Part shown: positions 50,800-61,721 of the stretch, piece after piece
How the letters are laid out: every line of letters begins with the position of its first letter
How positions within the stretch are numbered: position 1 is the first letter of the stretch
NCBI GenBank assembly: GCA_002914845.1
Contig: JXTC01000047.1
Coordinates: 489,914 to 553,913 of the forward strand
DNA from: Trema orientale
Lineage: Eukaryota; Streptophyta; Magnoliopsida; Rosales; Cannabaceae
Direction: 5' to 3'
Length of the DNA: 64,000 bases
Notes under the pieces: generated by a model
Told to the model about the DNA's origin: nothing
The model's database searches: none
Seen by the model: the letters and a program-made list of their open reading frames with translations, nothing else
Position numbers and translations under genes: made by a program

Positions 50800-52140
50800 C
50801 TTCATGTGGTCGGGGACGCTGGACTTCGAGGGTCTTTAAAAATGTCCTTGTCTTTGTTTTGGAGGAAGATTACGTCGATCGTCATATTAAACTCGAACTT
50901 TGGTAGGGGGTCTTTAAACATCCTCCTCTTTTTGCTAGTCTCCTGGTTAGCTTGGCTAGGGGGCGCCTTCGGCGTCGTTTCCTGAGCTGGCGCGGGCCTC
51001 TTCGTTCCCTGGGTAGCCGGGGTCTGCACCGGCGTGGTCGAGATTGCTGCAGAAGCTTTGGGTGCTTTCTGGTGGCTTTCTAGCACTCTGAAGATCCCTT
51101 CGGACTTCGCCTGGATGTCGGCCATGTCGTACGGCAGGTTTAGAAGTAGGTGGTTGGACAACATGGAGCCTGGTTGAAGTCCTCTGACGAAGGAGCTCGC
51201 GGCTTGGATTATGTCGGCATCGTGTATTAGGGACATCATGTCTAAGAAACGAGACAAGTAGTCCCTCGGGGACTCGGCCGCAGACTGCTCCATCCGGTCT
51301 AGGTCTCGCATTGTCTTCTGTTGCCTCCTGACGTTCGCGTACTGCTTCAGGAACATCTTACAAAAATCTTCGAATCCATTTATGGACCTTTCTGGAAGCT
51401 GTCTGAACCATGATAGAGCTGGTCCCGCCAGGGTGGTGGAGAAAACTTTGCAGATCACTGCTTCGTTTCTGGTCTCCAGGGCCATCTTTTGTTGGAATTG
51501 GTATATGTGGTCGAGGGGGTCAGTCTTCCTTCGAACGGCTTGATGGTCAGAGTCGTGAAGTCCTTCGGTCTGGGTTCCAGTTGAATCCAATCGGCGAAGG
51601 CTGTTCAATTGATCCCACACACGGCCTGCTCTGCCAGGTCGGCAGGGGTCTGGCCGTGATGGGCACCGAATCTCCGGCTCAGATCTGCCACTATTTCCCG
51701 CTTCCAGTCTGGGAACACGTCTTCGGGGCCTCTAGGGCGTTGTCTATCCATCACAGCCTCTGCCCAGGGGGGCTTCGTATGGCTCTGTTGCTCCTCGCGC
51801 ACCGCCAGTTCGGAGGGGGCGGGGAACTCTCTGCCGGATGGGTTGTACTGCCTCCGGGCCCCTTGTTGGACCTCTTCGTCGAAATCATCCCTACGCTCAC
51901 TCCTTGCCTCGCTGCCCAGCAGTCCTTCGAGGCATATGTTATCCCTGCGGATCTCCGCGACCTCCTCTCTCAGCCCCAGGACGGCTTCGTGGGCTATTTC
52001 CGCTTTTTTGTTCGCTTCTGTTAGGGCGGCAAGCATTTGGTCCAGCTTCTGCTCCATACTGGGCCATTCCTCTTGAGATCTTTCTTCTACTTCAGGCCGC
52101 GCGCTCCTCGTCGTCATCCTCGAGGGTGCCATTCGCACTC
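50800..52140 (-). pseudogene. Gag region of the Tat element (fossil)
   Basis: An N-terminal charged, coiled-coil-like part (KLDQMLAALTEANKKAEIAH) is followed by the retrotransposon Gag core (WFRQLPERSINGFEDFCKMF, RDYLSRFL). Gag forms the particle shell. Coordinates are approximate and the region is not intact. Confidence 0.85.
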
Positions 52141-52183
52141 GTATGGCTTTTTGTTCGAGAAGGAGGATATTGCAAAGTTTTCA

Positions 52184-52209
52184 CTCATTTCCCACAGACG
52201 GCGCCAAAC
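52184..52209 (-). other. Primer-binding region of the Tat element
   Basis: Just inside the 5' LTR the minus strand reads GTTTGGCGCCGTCTGTGGG, a sequence commonly found at this place in plant gypsy elements, where a host tRNA primes minus-strand DNA synthesis. The tRNA is not identified. Confidence 0.75.
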
Positions 52210-52939
52210 TGTTGGCACGATTCTTACCAACTATCACGTGTCCATGCTATCTCGGATTACTGCTGACTCCAAGCTGAATTAGGGGGGACGGGGGTCTGCA
52301 CCTGCAAAGACTCTCCGATGCTTAAGTTAGATATGTGTTTTGCAGAGAGGATTAAGTGATCTCTTTTTTTTAAGACTTTTTCTCTATTTGTTTAAAAGGA
52401 TACGGGTTGTATTTATATTCTCGGGATCGGAGTACTGTTGGTTCGCAATCCCGGGATCAAGTACCTTTCCTCATTATGACCCGAACCAAAAATCACGGGC
52501 CAAAGTTATCGTAATTTCTTCTAATTGATGTGACCTAACCCCTGCTGTCGCCCCCTGTCTTGAGCTCGGCAAGGGGGAACTTGACAACCCGCCGTTCTGT
52601 CAGGACGTCCGGCTCGATGCGCACACCTACCCAGGATCGCATTAAATGCACTGTCTGGGTCTGGAACTATGCGCTGCCACAGCGGTCTTCCGTCGGAAGA
52701 CCTTAAAGCTTCCGACCCTCAGTTGTCGGGGTAAGGGTCTGGTTGGGCCGAACCCGTCCAGGGTCTGGGATAGATTCGACCTTGGTCCACGACAACCTGC
52801 TGGAGGCCCAATTACGTCACGTGCAAACTACGTGACCCCTAAGTGATCTTCCCGTATACGCGTCACATGGCGGATTTCTTGCCATCTGTTTTGCCGTTTA
52901 TTTGGCCACTTGGCGTAAGGTCCGAAAGTGGGCCCCACA
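52210..52939 (-). repeat. 5' LTR of the Tat element (right on the plus strand)
   Basis: 730 bp with the same ends as its partner. A TATA-like TATAAATA on the minus strand (52409-52416) would be the element's promoter. The primer-binding region follows directly on the minus strand. Confidence 0.95.
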
Positions 52940-52944
52940 CATAT

Positions 52945-55900
52945 ATTTATATATTTCAATTTGTCTTATATGTATTTATTCTATGACTTGGAATATACTT
53001 CAGTACTTCACATCAGTCATCACCGTAACCATATTAATTTACAATTGGATGAAAAAATAAATATCGTAAGTAATTTTTTTTTTTTCCTGAACGGCTTAAG
53101 TTAACCAATTATTGTTATTATAATAGCTATTCGCCTATTCTTTATTGGTTGATCGTAGAATGAGAAGGTTACTCTCTCTATCTAGTAATTTAAAGGTTTA
53201 TTTTATGTTTGGTCCTGTATCACATCAAATTTTTCAATATGCCTCATAAACTATTAAACATTTCAATTTTGTCCCTAAAACAATAAATTGTCATTCTGTC
53301 AGGTAAACAGACGAAAAATAATAAGTATCATAATTTATTTTAGTAATTTGTTGAAAAATCATATGAGTATTTTTTGTTTTTGCACGGATTTAATTGCTCA
53401 AGGGATAAAATTGAAACTTTTAAGAATTCGAAAACAATATTGTAATACCATAAATAGTTAGACACAAATAACCCTAATTTCAATTTTCATGGCTAATAGT
53501 TGAATCACTCATAAAACCTCTTTTTTTTTTTTTTTTTTTTCATTGAACTTATTTCGAAGGCCATGTTATAATACGTGTCTTTATCATCGCTAGCAAACTA
53601 CAATATGCTAAAACGAAGTTTATTTTTTTTAATGTTCCTTTTTTTCCGGTGACCATTCAATTTATATCCTGCCAATAAATATGTAAAAACTTAAATTAGC
53701 AAGTTCTGCCTTTGGAAATATCACAGGGGCAATAAATGAGCAACCACTAATTTGTTAAAAAATTTGGGCTGTGCTATCGTGTGTAAGCATTCAACTATTT
53801 AATCCTTAATGTCAATTTGCCACAATCACACATATTGTAATTTCTTTCTCACAGGTTTTTGCTCCTATAAGTAATGTGAGTGTGTGCATATATGAATATG
53901 TATTAGATACAACCCTTGCGTGTTCGTACATGTGTGCTGCGAAAAATAGAACTTCCTTTTACAAATATCTCCCTTTAGTTTAAAATTTTAGAGCTCACCG
54001 GTTTGGCATGCTTAGTGGAAGACGTTATAAAATGTTCAAGGAAAAAACCTTATGAGAATGTCACAATATTAACGAAAGGTGTATTGCTCATAAATTCAAG
54101 GCTTTTCTAGATCATAAATATTGTGGCACGACCCACTATTACCAAGTAAAAATCACTAGTTTACTCGGAACTGCAACGATGGTTAATTATTAACATTAAT
54201 ACTTGTATGTTGATTTTTTTTTTTTCAACTTGTTTGTCTATCAATAATTATGAATGAAATTTAATTAAATCAAATGAGGTTTTTTGTATCAAATCAACTC
54301 GCTTAAAAAGAGGTTCATGTTGCTTTCAGCTCTTTTAAAAGGGCTCTGGCTAGTGCTACTGCACAAAGTGATGAAAAATAAAACTTATATCTTAGTCTGT
54401 TTTTCCATTTTCCCAGAAGAGACATGAAAGTATCTAGAGTTAGGCCTTCATTTTTCGTTGAGAAAAATATATATGTATAGGTTGGCCTGCTTCAGAAAGC
54501 TACTACTCTACAATTATGATTATAAAATGTTGCATACTATGTGGTATATATGTACCACCTGCTGATGCGTGGTGGGACAAGTTAGCAGCATTAATATTAC
54601 TAGGGAAATAAGGTCCGAATGAGCCATGAAATAATGATATGTGCCTCCAAATATTTGGATTGCTTCTCAATCAAGCTGTCTTTTGGTCAGTGTCCTATTC
54701 TTTTGTCGAGCAATTTTAAACAGAATAAGCACAATTATATGTTCTGGACTGTAGCCTTGAAGTTTTCTGTTACTTCCATTCGTTTCACTTGCGAAAGCCC
54801 ATTTAGAATCTTAATTAGATAATATATATATATATATATATATTTATGTTAATAATATATATATATATTTAGTCTCGAGGGTTACGTTTGCTTAATATAT
54901 ATTTTGAGACGTGACTATTAACCCCTGTTGATGCTTATATTATTGTCTATAAATTCAAACTGTTACTTGTTCTTGTTACAATAAGTCAATACTTAGGAGA
55001 ACCAAAGAAGGTCATAATGTATGAACCGTTACCCTAGTACGTTCATGAAAATGCAATGGCATGCAAATTTGTGTCTCGTGCATGGTAGAAAGTAAGTATA
55101 GCAGTACCTTCTACATGTAATCCGATTATAGGCCCATCAACCCAAAAAGAAAGCCCAGTTGAAAATGCATGGTGTTTCTTAAATAAATAAATAAATCCCA
55201 ATTGAGAAAGATCACCATAAATTGAATCATCAAGGCTCAAACTAATTTCCATTAATAATAATAGAATAAAAAGGGACAGAAAAAGGCCCCTTTTTAAAGT
55301 AAATGGTGCAGACTTCCTTAAACAAAAGCATTGGCCATTCAAGGGCTTGTGTTAGAAAGAAAAAGAAATAAAGGTGGGACATTCATATACTTTAGTACTT
55401 TACTATCCGCCTTTTATTTTCTTCTTTTTTTCCCCAACTTAACTTATTAACTATTTTTTATTTTTATTAAAAAAGTGAATTTGTTTGAGTTTGGATATTT
55501 ACCAACTGAAATAAATCATGGCCCATTTGACAAAAAGGAGAACAAAATAGAAGACCAAAACAAAGATGATGATCACATTTAAATTTGAAATGTCAAATGT
55601 TGAAGCAACCAAAAACATACAACAAAATTATTAATTAAAAAAAAAAAAAAAGATAATGGAACCGTGAAAAAGAAAGTCAGCAATTGGGAAAAAGCTAAGA
55701 CCCAGTTTCAGGACTCCGCAACTCTCGCCATTCGAGCAAGTAATCGATTGGTGGGGACCACTTTCACGCGCTTTGTGAAATAGATGAATGATGGAACCCA
55801 CCAAAAAGATCTTTTCTTTTCTTTTTTTATAAATTGCACATCTTCTGTTCTACGCTCCATCTATTCAAATCACTTTCACGCGCTCTTTTATGTTTTTCTT

Positions 55901-56990
55901 TAAATAAGAAAAAAGAATAAGTTTTATCTCTCCTTCCAAAAAAAAAAGAATAAGTTTTATCTCTGTTTGATATTTCTGTTGAAAAAACCACTAGATAGCA
56001 CTTGCTTGCTCGGCCATACTTTTGTTTTCAGGTTTTTGTCTTTTCAAATAAAATGAAGATTTTGTCTGAAAAGATTCCACTACTTTTTCCATTAAAAAAG
56101 TAAATAATAAAAAACAAAAATGTAGCCGAGCATTCTTTGGCCTATTTTTCCAGTTTATTTAGAAATTGGAATAAGGAAGTAAGGAACTTAATTTACCGTT
56201 TTATGTTATTAAGTGAACATAATATACATCATAATATTCCCTAAAAAATACATCCTAATAAGTTAATTGCAAAAATACTTCCTTCAAAAGAATTACAAAA
56301 ATCCTCTTTAAAACTTTTAATTTTTCTGAAAGAGTAATTAATAAATTCGAATAACTAATCAACAAATAAAATGTAATTCATAACCTCCTCATCAATCCAC
56401 ATAAATTATTTTTTAAATGGGACATAAATTAAATTTTTTATGTGCAAGTAAACACAAATTTTCTTTAAAAAAGGGAAACACATAAATTTAAAATTTTCAT
56501 CTATTTTCCTGATTTATAAGAAGGCATTCCGATGCTAAAAAAAATAGTTCATTTTTATCTCTTTTGAATTAAGTTGCAAATTTTGCTTTCGTGGGAAAAG
56601 AAACAATTAATACATTTTGGATACCAAACACGCCCTTGTCCATTTTCACGGAAAAAGGAAAAAAAAAAAAGAAGTTGTCATTACAGTCTGGTAAGGCGAG
56701 TAGGATAAGTTGTTCAAAATTAAGCAAATAGGCTATTAAAATATTAACAAAAATAATAAAGACCAGATCACGGAACTGGCGGGATTTTAAAGCTCAAATT
56801 AATACATAGCCAGCCAACCCAGTGCATTCAAACTTTTGTACCCGTTCCATTAATCAAATTTAAATAAAAAAAATTAATGTAAAACACCATAGATAGAGAA
56901 ACATCGTCAAGACGTCTTTCTAACATTAATTATACATTTATAATAAGACATAATATACCTTAATTTAATTTAATGTAATTATCATCGTAC
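52945..56990. other. Intergenic, no gene recognised
   Basis: AT-rich with homopolymer runs and a (TA)n run at about 54823-54843. A 22-bp direct repeat (AAGAATAAGTTTTATCTCT core) occurs at about 55912 and 55946, and CACTTTCACGCGCT occurs at about 55760 and 55871. The 99-codon minus-strand frame at 55043-55342 is not recognisable. Confidence 0.5.
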
Positions 56991-57067
56991 GTATTGCCGT
57001 ATGTCCGCCGCGATTGAACAAAGAAAAATAACTGTATGCATACATTTTTTTGAGGCAATCACGGTAT

Positions 57068-57217
57068 AAAAATACTTTGATTTTTATTTTTTTAAGTTTA
57101 TTATAAGTTTTATACAAATTAAGATTAAAACCTTTTCTCCTCCCACATACACTCTCAATAATCCAAAACCAATTGAGCTACCATCCATTGGTAAAAGTAC
57201 TTTGATTTTTAATTTTT
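57068..57217 (-). mobile_element. tRNA-derived SINE-like insertion with target duplication
   Basis: On the minus strand GGATGGTAGCTCAATTGG matches a tRNA A box, and about 50 bp later AGGTTTTAATCTT is a degenerate B box. The body is about 100 bp (57091-57192). It is flanked by near-identical direct repeats with core TACTTTGATTTTTA (57068-57090 and 57193-57217), as expected of LINE-driven insertion. Confidence 0.65.
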
Positions 57218-58644
57218 CTACAAAAATTACCTCTTTTTCTTAATAATATTACTTTAGCTTTAGAATTATTAAAAATTAATATATTAACTTTTAAAATCCT
57301 GCAAATTAGTGCACAATTGAAATTCATACTAATTAATACACTGATATTTGAAATTCTTGCATATTTGTACCCCTTATTAACTTAATAAAAACTTATTAAA
57401 CACTAATATAACTTTTGAGAAATATTTTATAGTTATTTTATCTAACTTTTCATTTCAACAAGAAGAATAAAAATTAGAATAAGAGATATAACAGTTAATT
57501 GCAAAAGTATTATATATATATAGTCTTTTATGCAATTTTAACCACATTTTTTAACTTGTGCAAAATTATATTTCTAGATGTGAAAAATTTGCAAATACAT
57601 ATCCTCTATATACAAGCCAACCATTAAATTCTTTACTAAACATGAATTCTAATTGAAAATGTCTTATTTTTGTTGACAAATATTAAAATTTATTGAAACT
57701 AATTTAAAATAATTAGCATAAAAATCAGAGTATTACTTTGCATAAATTGTAAATGTTAAAATATTAATTTGCAGAAATTCAAAAACTAAAGAACTTTTTA
57801 CGACAAAAGTTAAAAGTTATGCTATTTTTATGTCATTATCAATTTTTTTTTTCAATTGAAACAATATTTTAAAATAAAAGCCCACAACGTTTTAGCTTTT
57901 TTTTTTTCAGGGGACAATGTTTTAGTTTTTTTTTTTTTGGGTAAAGAAACCACACTTTTTTACGAATATCAAATAAAACTTTATATCTGTATTTTTCTAT
58001 CAAATCACAATAGATTCACTTATATAGTCAAAATTAGAATTAAAATTGTTGACGGCGAATGCTTTTAATATAATTAATTAGATAGCATAATTCAGAAAAA
58101 AAAAATAATTTTTGTGTGTTTGAAGGCTGTTATAATTGGATTCTTAAGTGGTTATAGATTATTTATTAGTCTATATAGAACCTTTCAGTTATTCATATGG
58201 ATACCAATCAACAATTTTAAAAAGTAAAATTTTGACAATATACATAAATTTAGTGATATTTGATAGAAAAACACAAATAACATATTTTATTTAATATTAA
58301 TAAAAATATGTGAGTTGCGAAAAAAGAGAAGAGTGATGTCATTTATTTATTATCCCTTTTCTTTTAATAAAATGTTCGTATAAACATTTTTGCTCCAAGT
58401 AATGTCTTTCTCATTTTGACATAAAAATATATCGTGTCAATGTAAATTTCTTAGATGATTTTTCCAATGAAGTCTACTGGTTGATTTACACATAACTTCT
58501 AAATCAATTAGTTAATTTTCAAGCAAATTGTCAGCTATGCCAAATTGACCAAGTTTAATTCTCATTTTTTGACATTCGATTTTTTGGTTTACGATTTATC
58601 ATGTTATTCAGCTTTTTGGTTCACGGTTAGGGACGTTTCATTTT

Positions 58645-58848
58645 GAAAGGAATAGAGTCTATAATTTCTTTGCCAACTAAGGCTAGCTCAGTTGGTCCAA
58701 GGCTTTAGGGTTATGTGTGTATTTGGGGGTCAAGAGTTCAAGACTTGGTATTGTGTGTGTATTATTTTCCTTTAAATTTGTAATAAGTGGTTATTATTAG
58801 TTAAGCCCTATTTTTTTTTTGAAAGAGAAAATAGTCTATAATTTCTTT
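58645..58848 (+). mobile_element. tRNA-derived SINE-like insertion with target duplication
   Basis: The body 58672-58820 begins GCCAACTAAGGCTAGCTCAG, with A box TAGCTCAGTTGG and B-box-like AGAGTTCAAGACTT at tRNA spacing, and ends in T10. Direct repeats sharing AGTCTATAATTTCTTT flank it (58645-58671 and 58821-58848). A 3' T run rather than an A run is known for some plant SINE families such as Au. Confidence 0.75.
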
Positions 58849-60900
58849 TAGGTTACATTTGACAGGAGGGAGGGAAGACAGAATAAGACCTATATTATCT
58901 AGATAATAGAAATGAGAGAGGAAGAATAACACTATTCTTATATTCTGTTTGGTATTAGAGAAAATAAAAAAGACCAAAATTCTCTCACTTTTTTTGTAAG
59001 AGGGAGAAGTGAAAGGAATAGCCAAGAAGAAATGTGTAAGTTAGAATAACTATTCTACTATTTAAGTGGACATTTATCTCTTAAAATTTTCAATTTTGGA
59101 ATCATTGAAAACTGGTTAAAATTGAGGATTTAAAAATCCATGTCTAATCTATTTTCTTCTAAATCATTCTTACACGATGTCAATTAATATATATGAATGA
59201 TATTTTATGGCTTTTGATATATATATATATATATATGTTCAGTCAGTTTGTCATCTATACCAAACTAATAGATATTTTTTGTTTTAATTGAATATTTTTT
59301 CTGGTTTATCTTCGTTTTATTTATTTATTTATTTATTTATTTTGCAAGATCACGATTTGTGGAGTTAATCGATTTTTTTTTGTTTTTTTTTTTAAACCTA
59401 AGCTAATCTAACATTTTTTAGCATTTATAGATCCTTAAACTCATTGATACAACTCGTCAGCAAATCATGTAGTTATTGATTCAATGAGAACGTTAAATAA
59501 AAGAAAGAAAGCAGTAGGAAGCGTTATCATGGTCGATCTATCAACTTGTATTAGCATATGTATTTAGGATAAACAAACACGAAACATACTTTGGATTATA
59601 TCCTTATAATTGACTTTTGGATGGTGGGAGCCATCTTGGAAATCTAAGGTTTGTTCACATTATGCTTTGGCCTTATTTTGACGGCTTCCCTATTACGGAA
59701 AATGACTTATTCTTACCTCTCTCTATACGCATAATTCTCTTAAACTCAAAGAAAAACCAAATAGAGTGTTGTACATTGACCTAATCTATTAAGACTAAAC
59801 TCATTTTTTTTCACTGAAAACGGTATATAGATAGTTGGTTTTGCTTTATTATTAGTTCTTCAGTCCGTATCGAGTTCACCTAACTACCATTTGTACTACT
59901 TGGTTTTGGTCTCGATGTGGATTGAGGGAGTAGTTCAAGCCGTTTTGTTTATGCAAAAGAAAAACATAAATATTAGAGTTTCCAGAATAATAAGCAATGT
60001 TAACAATTTGGATTAATAAAAATAAGGTTGGATTAAATCAAAGAAACGTGAAACGACTTGGTATATTTTTCAATTATAAATAAATGCCACATGAATTGAA
60101 GATTCGTCATGCTTAATAACATTTTTTTTTTTCCAAATCGAAAAAGCTAGAAGTGTACATACTTAACTTTATATTTCTCTCACATCCTTCAAAAAAAAAA
60201 AAACTTTATATTTCTCACTTATATTTAGTTTGTTCAACAAAAAAAAAAGAAGATGTATGCATTATTGTATATAGCGCCAAAGGAAGCATCAATTATCTTG
60301 ATTATAATTTTTTTTTTCCTTTTAGCAAAGGTATCAATTATCATGGTGGTGCAGTTCATTGCATTAAAACATGAAACACATATATACTTCTAAATTGAGT
60401 TTTCTAATCATATTGCACGTGAAAATGATGCACGCCTCATCCACTCATCGAATTAAAAATATCATCTTGCTATAATTTATTAATACTACTGTCGGACTTA
60501 TTTTTCTTTATATTGAGTGAATTTGAAATGAAGTGTAATTATTATAGGAATGTTTTTTAAAGCTTTGCACTAATAAGTCTAGTATGATGATTATACTGTT
60601 AATTATCTTATAGGAAAAGCATTAATTCCAAATACTAATTGTTCAAAGCAACTTCTTAACTCATATGAAAGTATATCAAACACACTTGTGGAAAGCTACA
60701 CGCTATTTCTTTGTCATTAAGAAACAAGCATATAAAGGGTGACATCACTAATTAACTTATAATAAAAATAACATCAATAATAATAGTTCATAAGACCGTA
60801 AAATAACAGTAGCACCGCCCCTAATATAAATTGCCCTTTCTCAATTTACTTTATTAAGCCCCCTTTTCCAAATTTGAAAAAAAAAAAAAAAAAAAAAACT
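58849..60900. other. Intergenic, no gene recognised
   Basis: AT-rich. A (TTTA)n run lies at about 59317-59341 and a (TA)n run at about 59218-59236. No reading frame resembles a known family. Confidence 0.5.
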
Positions 60901-60909
60901 AGAGAGGCT

Positions 60910-60992
60910 CTCACGTCTTGCGCGTCCATCTCGAGATGCCACGTGGAAGACTGGGAGACGTGGATCCACGCTGACGTGGTCGGGTAGTGTGA
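60910..60992 (+). promoter_or_regulatory. Cluster of ACGT-core elements upstream of the SPI gene
   Basis: Four ACGT cores lie within 70 bp: TCACGTCT, CCACGTGGAA (a G-box at 60940-60945), GACGTGGATCC and TGACGTGG. Such sites bind bZIP or bHLH factors. They are about 780 bp before the ATG at 61722 and about 270 bp before a TATA-rich tract at 61226-61250. Function is inferred from motif density only. Confidence 0.4.
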
Positions 60993-61721
60993 AAGTAGTG
61001 AGAGAAAAAAATAATAAATGTTTTTTTTTTTTGGATGAGTATTACGATTTTATTTTGAAAAAGAAAAAAGAGAGAGAGAGAAGGCGAGACAGATAGATAT
61101 AGAGCGAGGAACAAGGCGCGGAGAGGGCCGTCCGAAAAAACAAGCGCAGGAAGAAAGAGCTTCGTGTTCTTTGTTCGTTTTTTGTCTTTCTTTGATAACA
61201 TATACATATATTATACACTCATATTTTATATATATATATATATATATATACGCGCTTCGTTTCTCAACGGAAGTCCGCGTTGTTGCCGTTTCGTTAGTTG
61301 TCCTTGGTTTTAGGGCTCGGCAGAAACATTTTCCCGGAAAATAGAGGAAAGGAAAAACGAAAGGAAAAAATATAGGAAGTGAGATACAGAGGAGGCAGCG
61401 AATACGGATCACAATCTCAAAGAAAAAAAAAATATAATGTGTTTAAATATTTAAATAAAGGAATCGATTTGATAGATCTTTCTGATCGATCGGTGGCGTC
61501 GGAGGACATCGATCGGTGACATTTTTCTTAGCTGCATTTTCTCGGAATCGATTTTGGGGGATTTTCCTGTAAAAATCGCGGAGGAGATATGCGATCCTTG
61601 TTCTAGAATTGTTTCTAGAAGGGCTCGGATCTGGTTTTGGGGTGTGTGTGGGGGTGGTGGGGGAATTGGTCTCGTCGGATGAGAGAGGATTTGTGTGTTT
61701 CAGGGATCGAGAGGGAGAACG

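Larger units (their letters stand above)
43780..52939 (-). mobile_element. Ty3/gypsy LTR retrotransposon, Tat lineage (fossil)
   Basis: The element spans 9160 bp as assembled and is read on the minus strand. It is flanked by the perfect 5-bp duplication CATAT (43775-43779 and 52940-52944). In order along the minus strand: 5' LTR, primer-binding region, Gag, protease, reverse transcriptase, RNase H, a second (archaeal-type) RNase H, the zinc-binding start of integrase, an assembly gap, a foreign LTR, an antisense gene-like region on the plus strand, polypurine tract, 3' LTR. The double RNase H and the antisense frame are hallmarks of the Tat lineage. The two LTRs differ at about 30 of 730 positions by hand count (4-5%), mostly transitions; at commonly used plant rates that is about 1.5-3 million years. 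Coding parts are interrupted in several places and part of integrase is missing or hidden in the gap, so it is a broken copy. Confidence 0.93.

Noticed and set aside
49345-52282. Plus-strand frames of 60-204 codons within the Tat element body
   Set aside because: They run opposite to the conserved gag and pol regions and are explained as reverse-strand shadows of GC-rich coding DNA.
55043-55342. 99-codon minus-strand frame with a hydrophobic N-terminal part
   Set aside because: No recognisable domain, no family match and no neighbouring exons or promoter.
61050-61412. Minus-strand frames of 98-123 codons upstream of and across the SPI start
   Set aside because: Low complexity (Ser/Phe and Ile/Tyr runs from microsatellites) and opposite the SPI leader and first exon.
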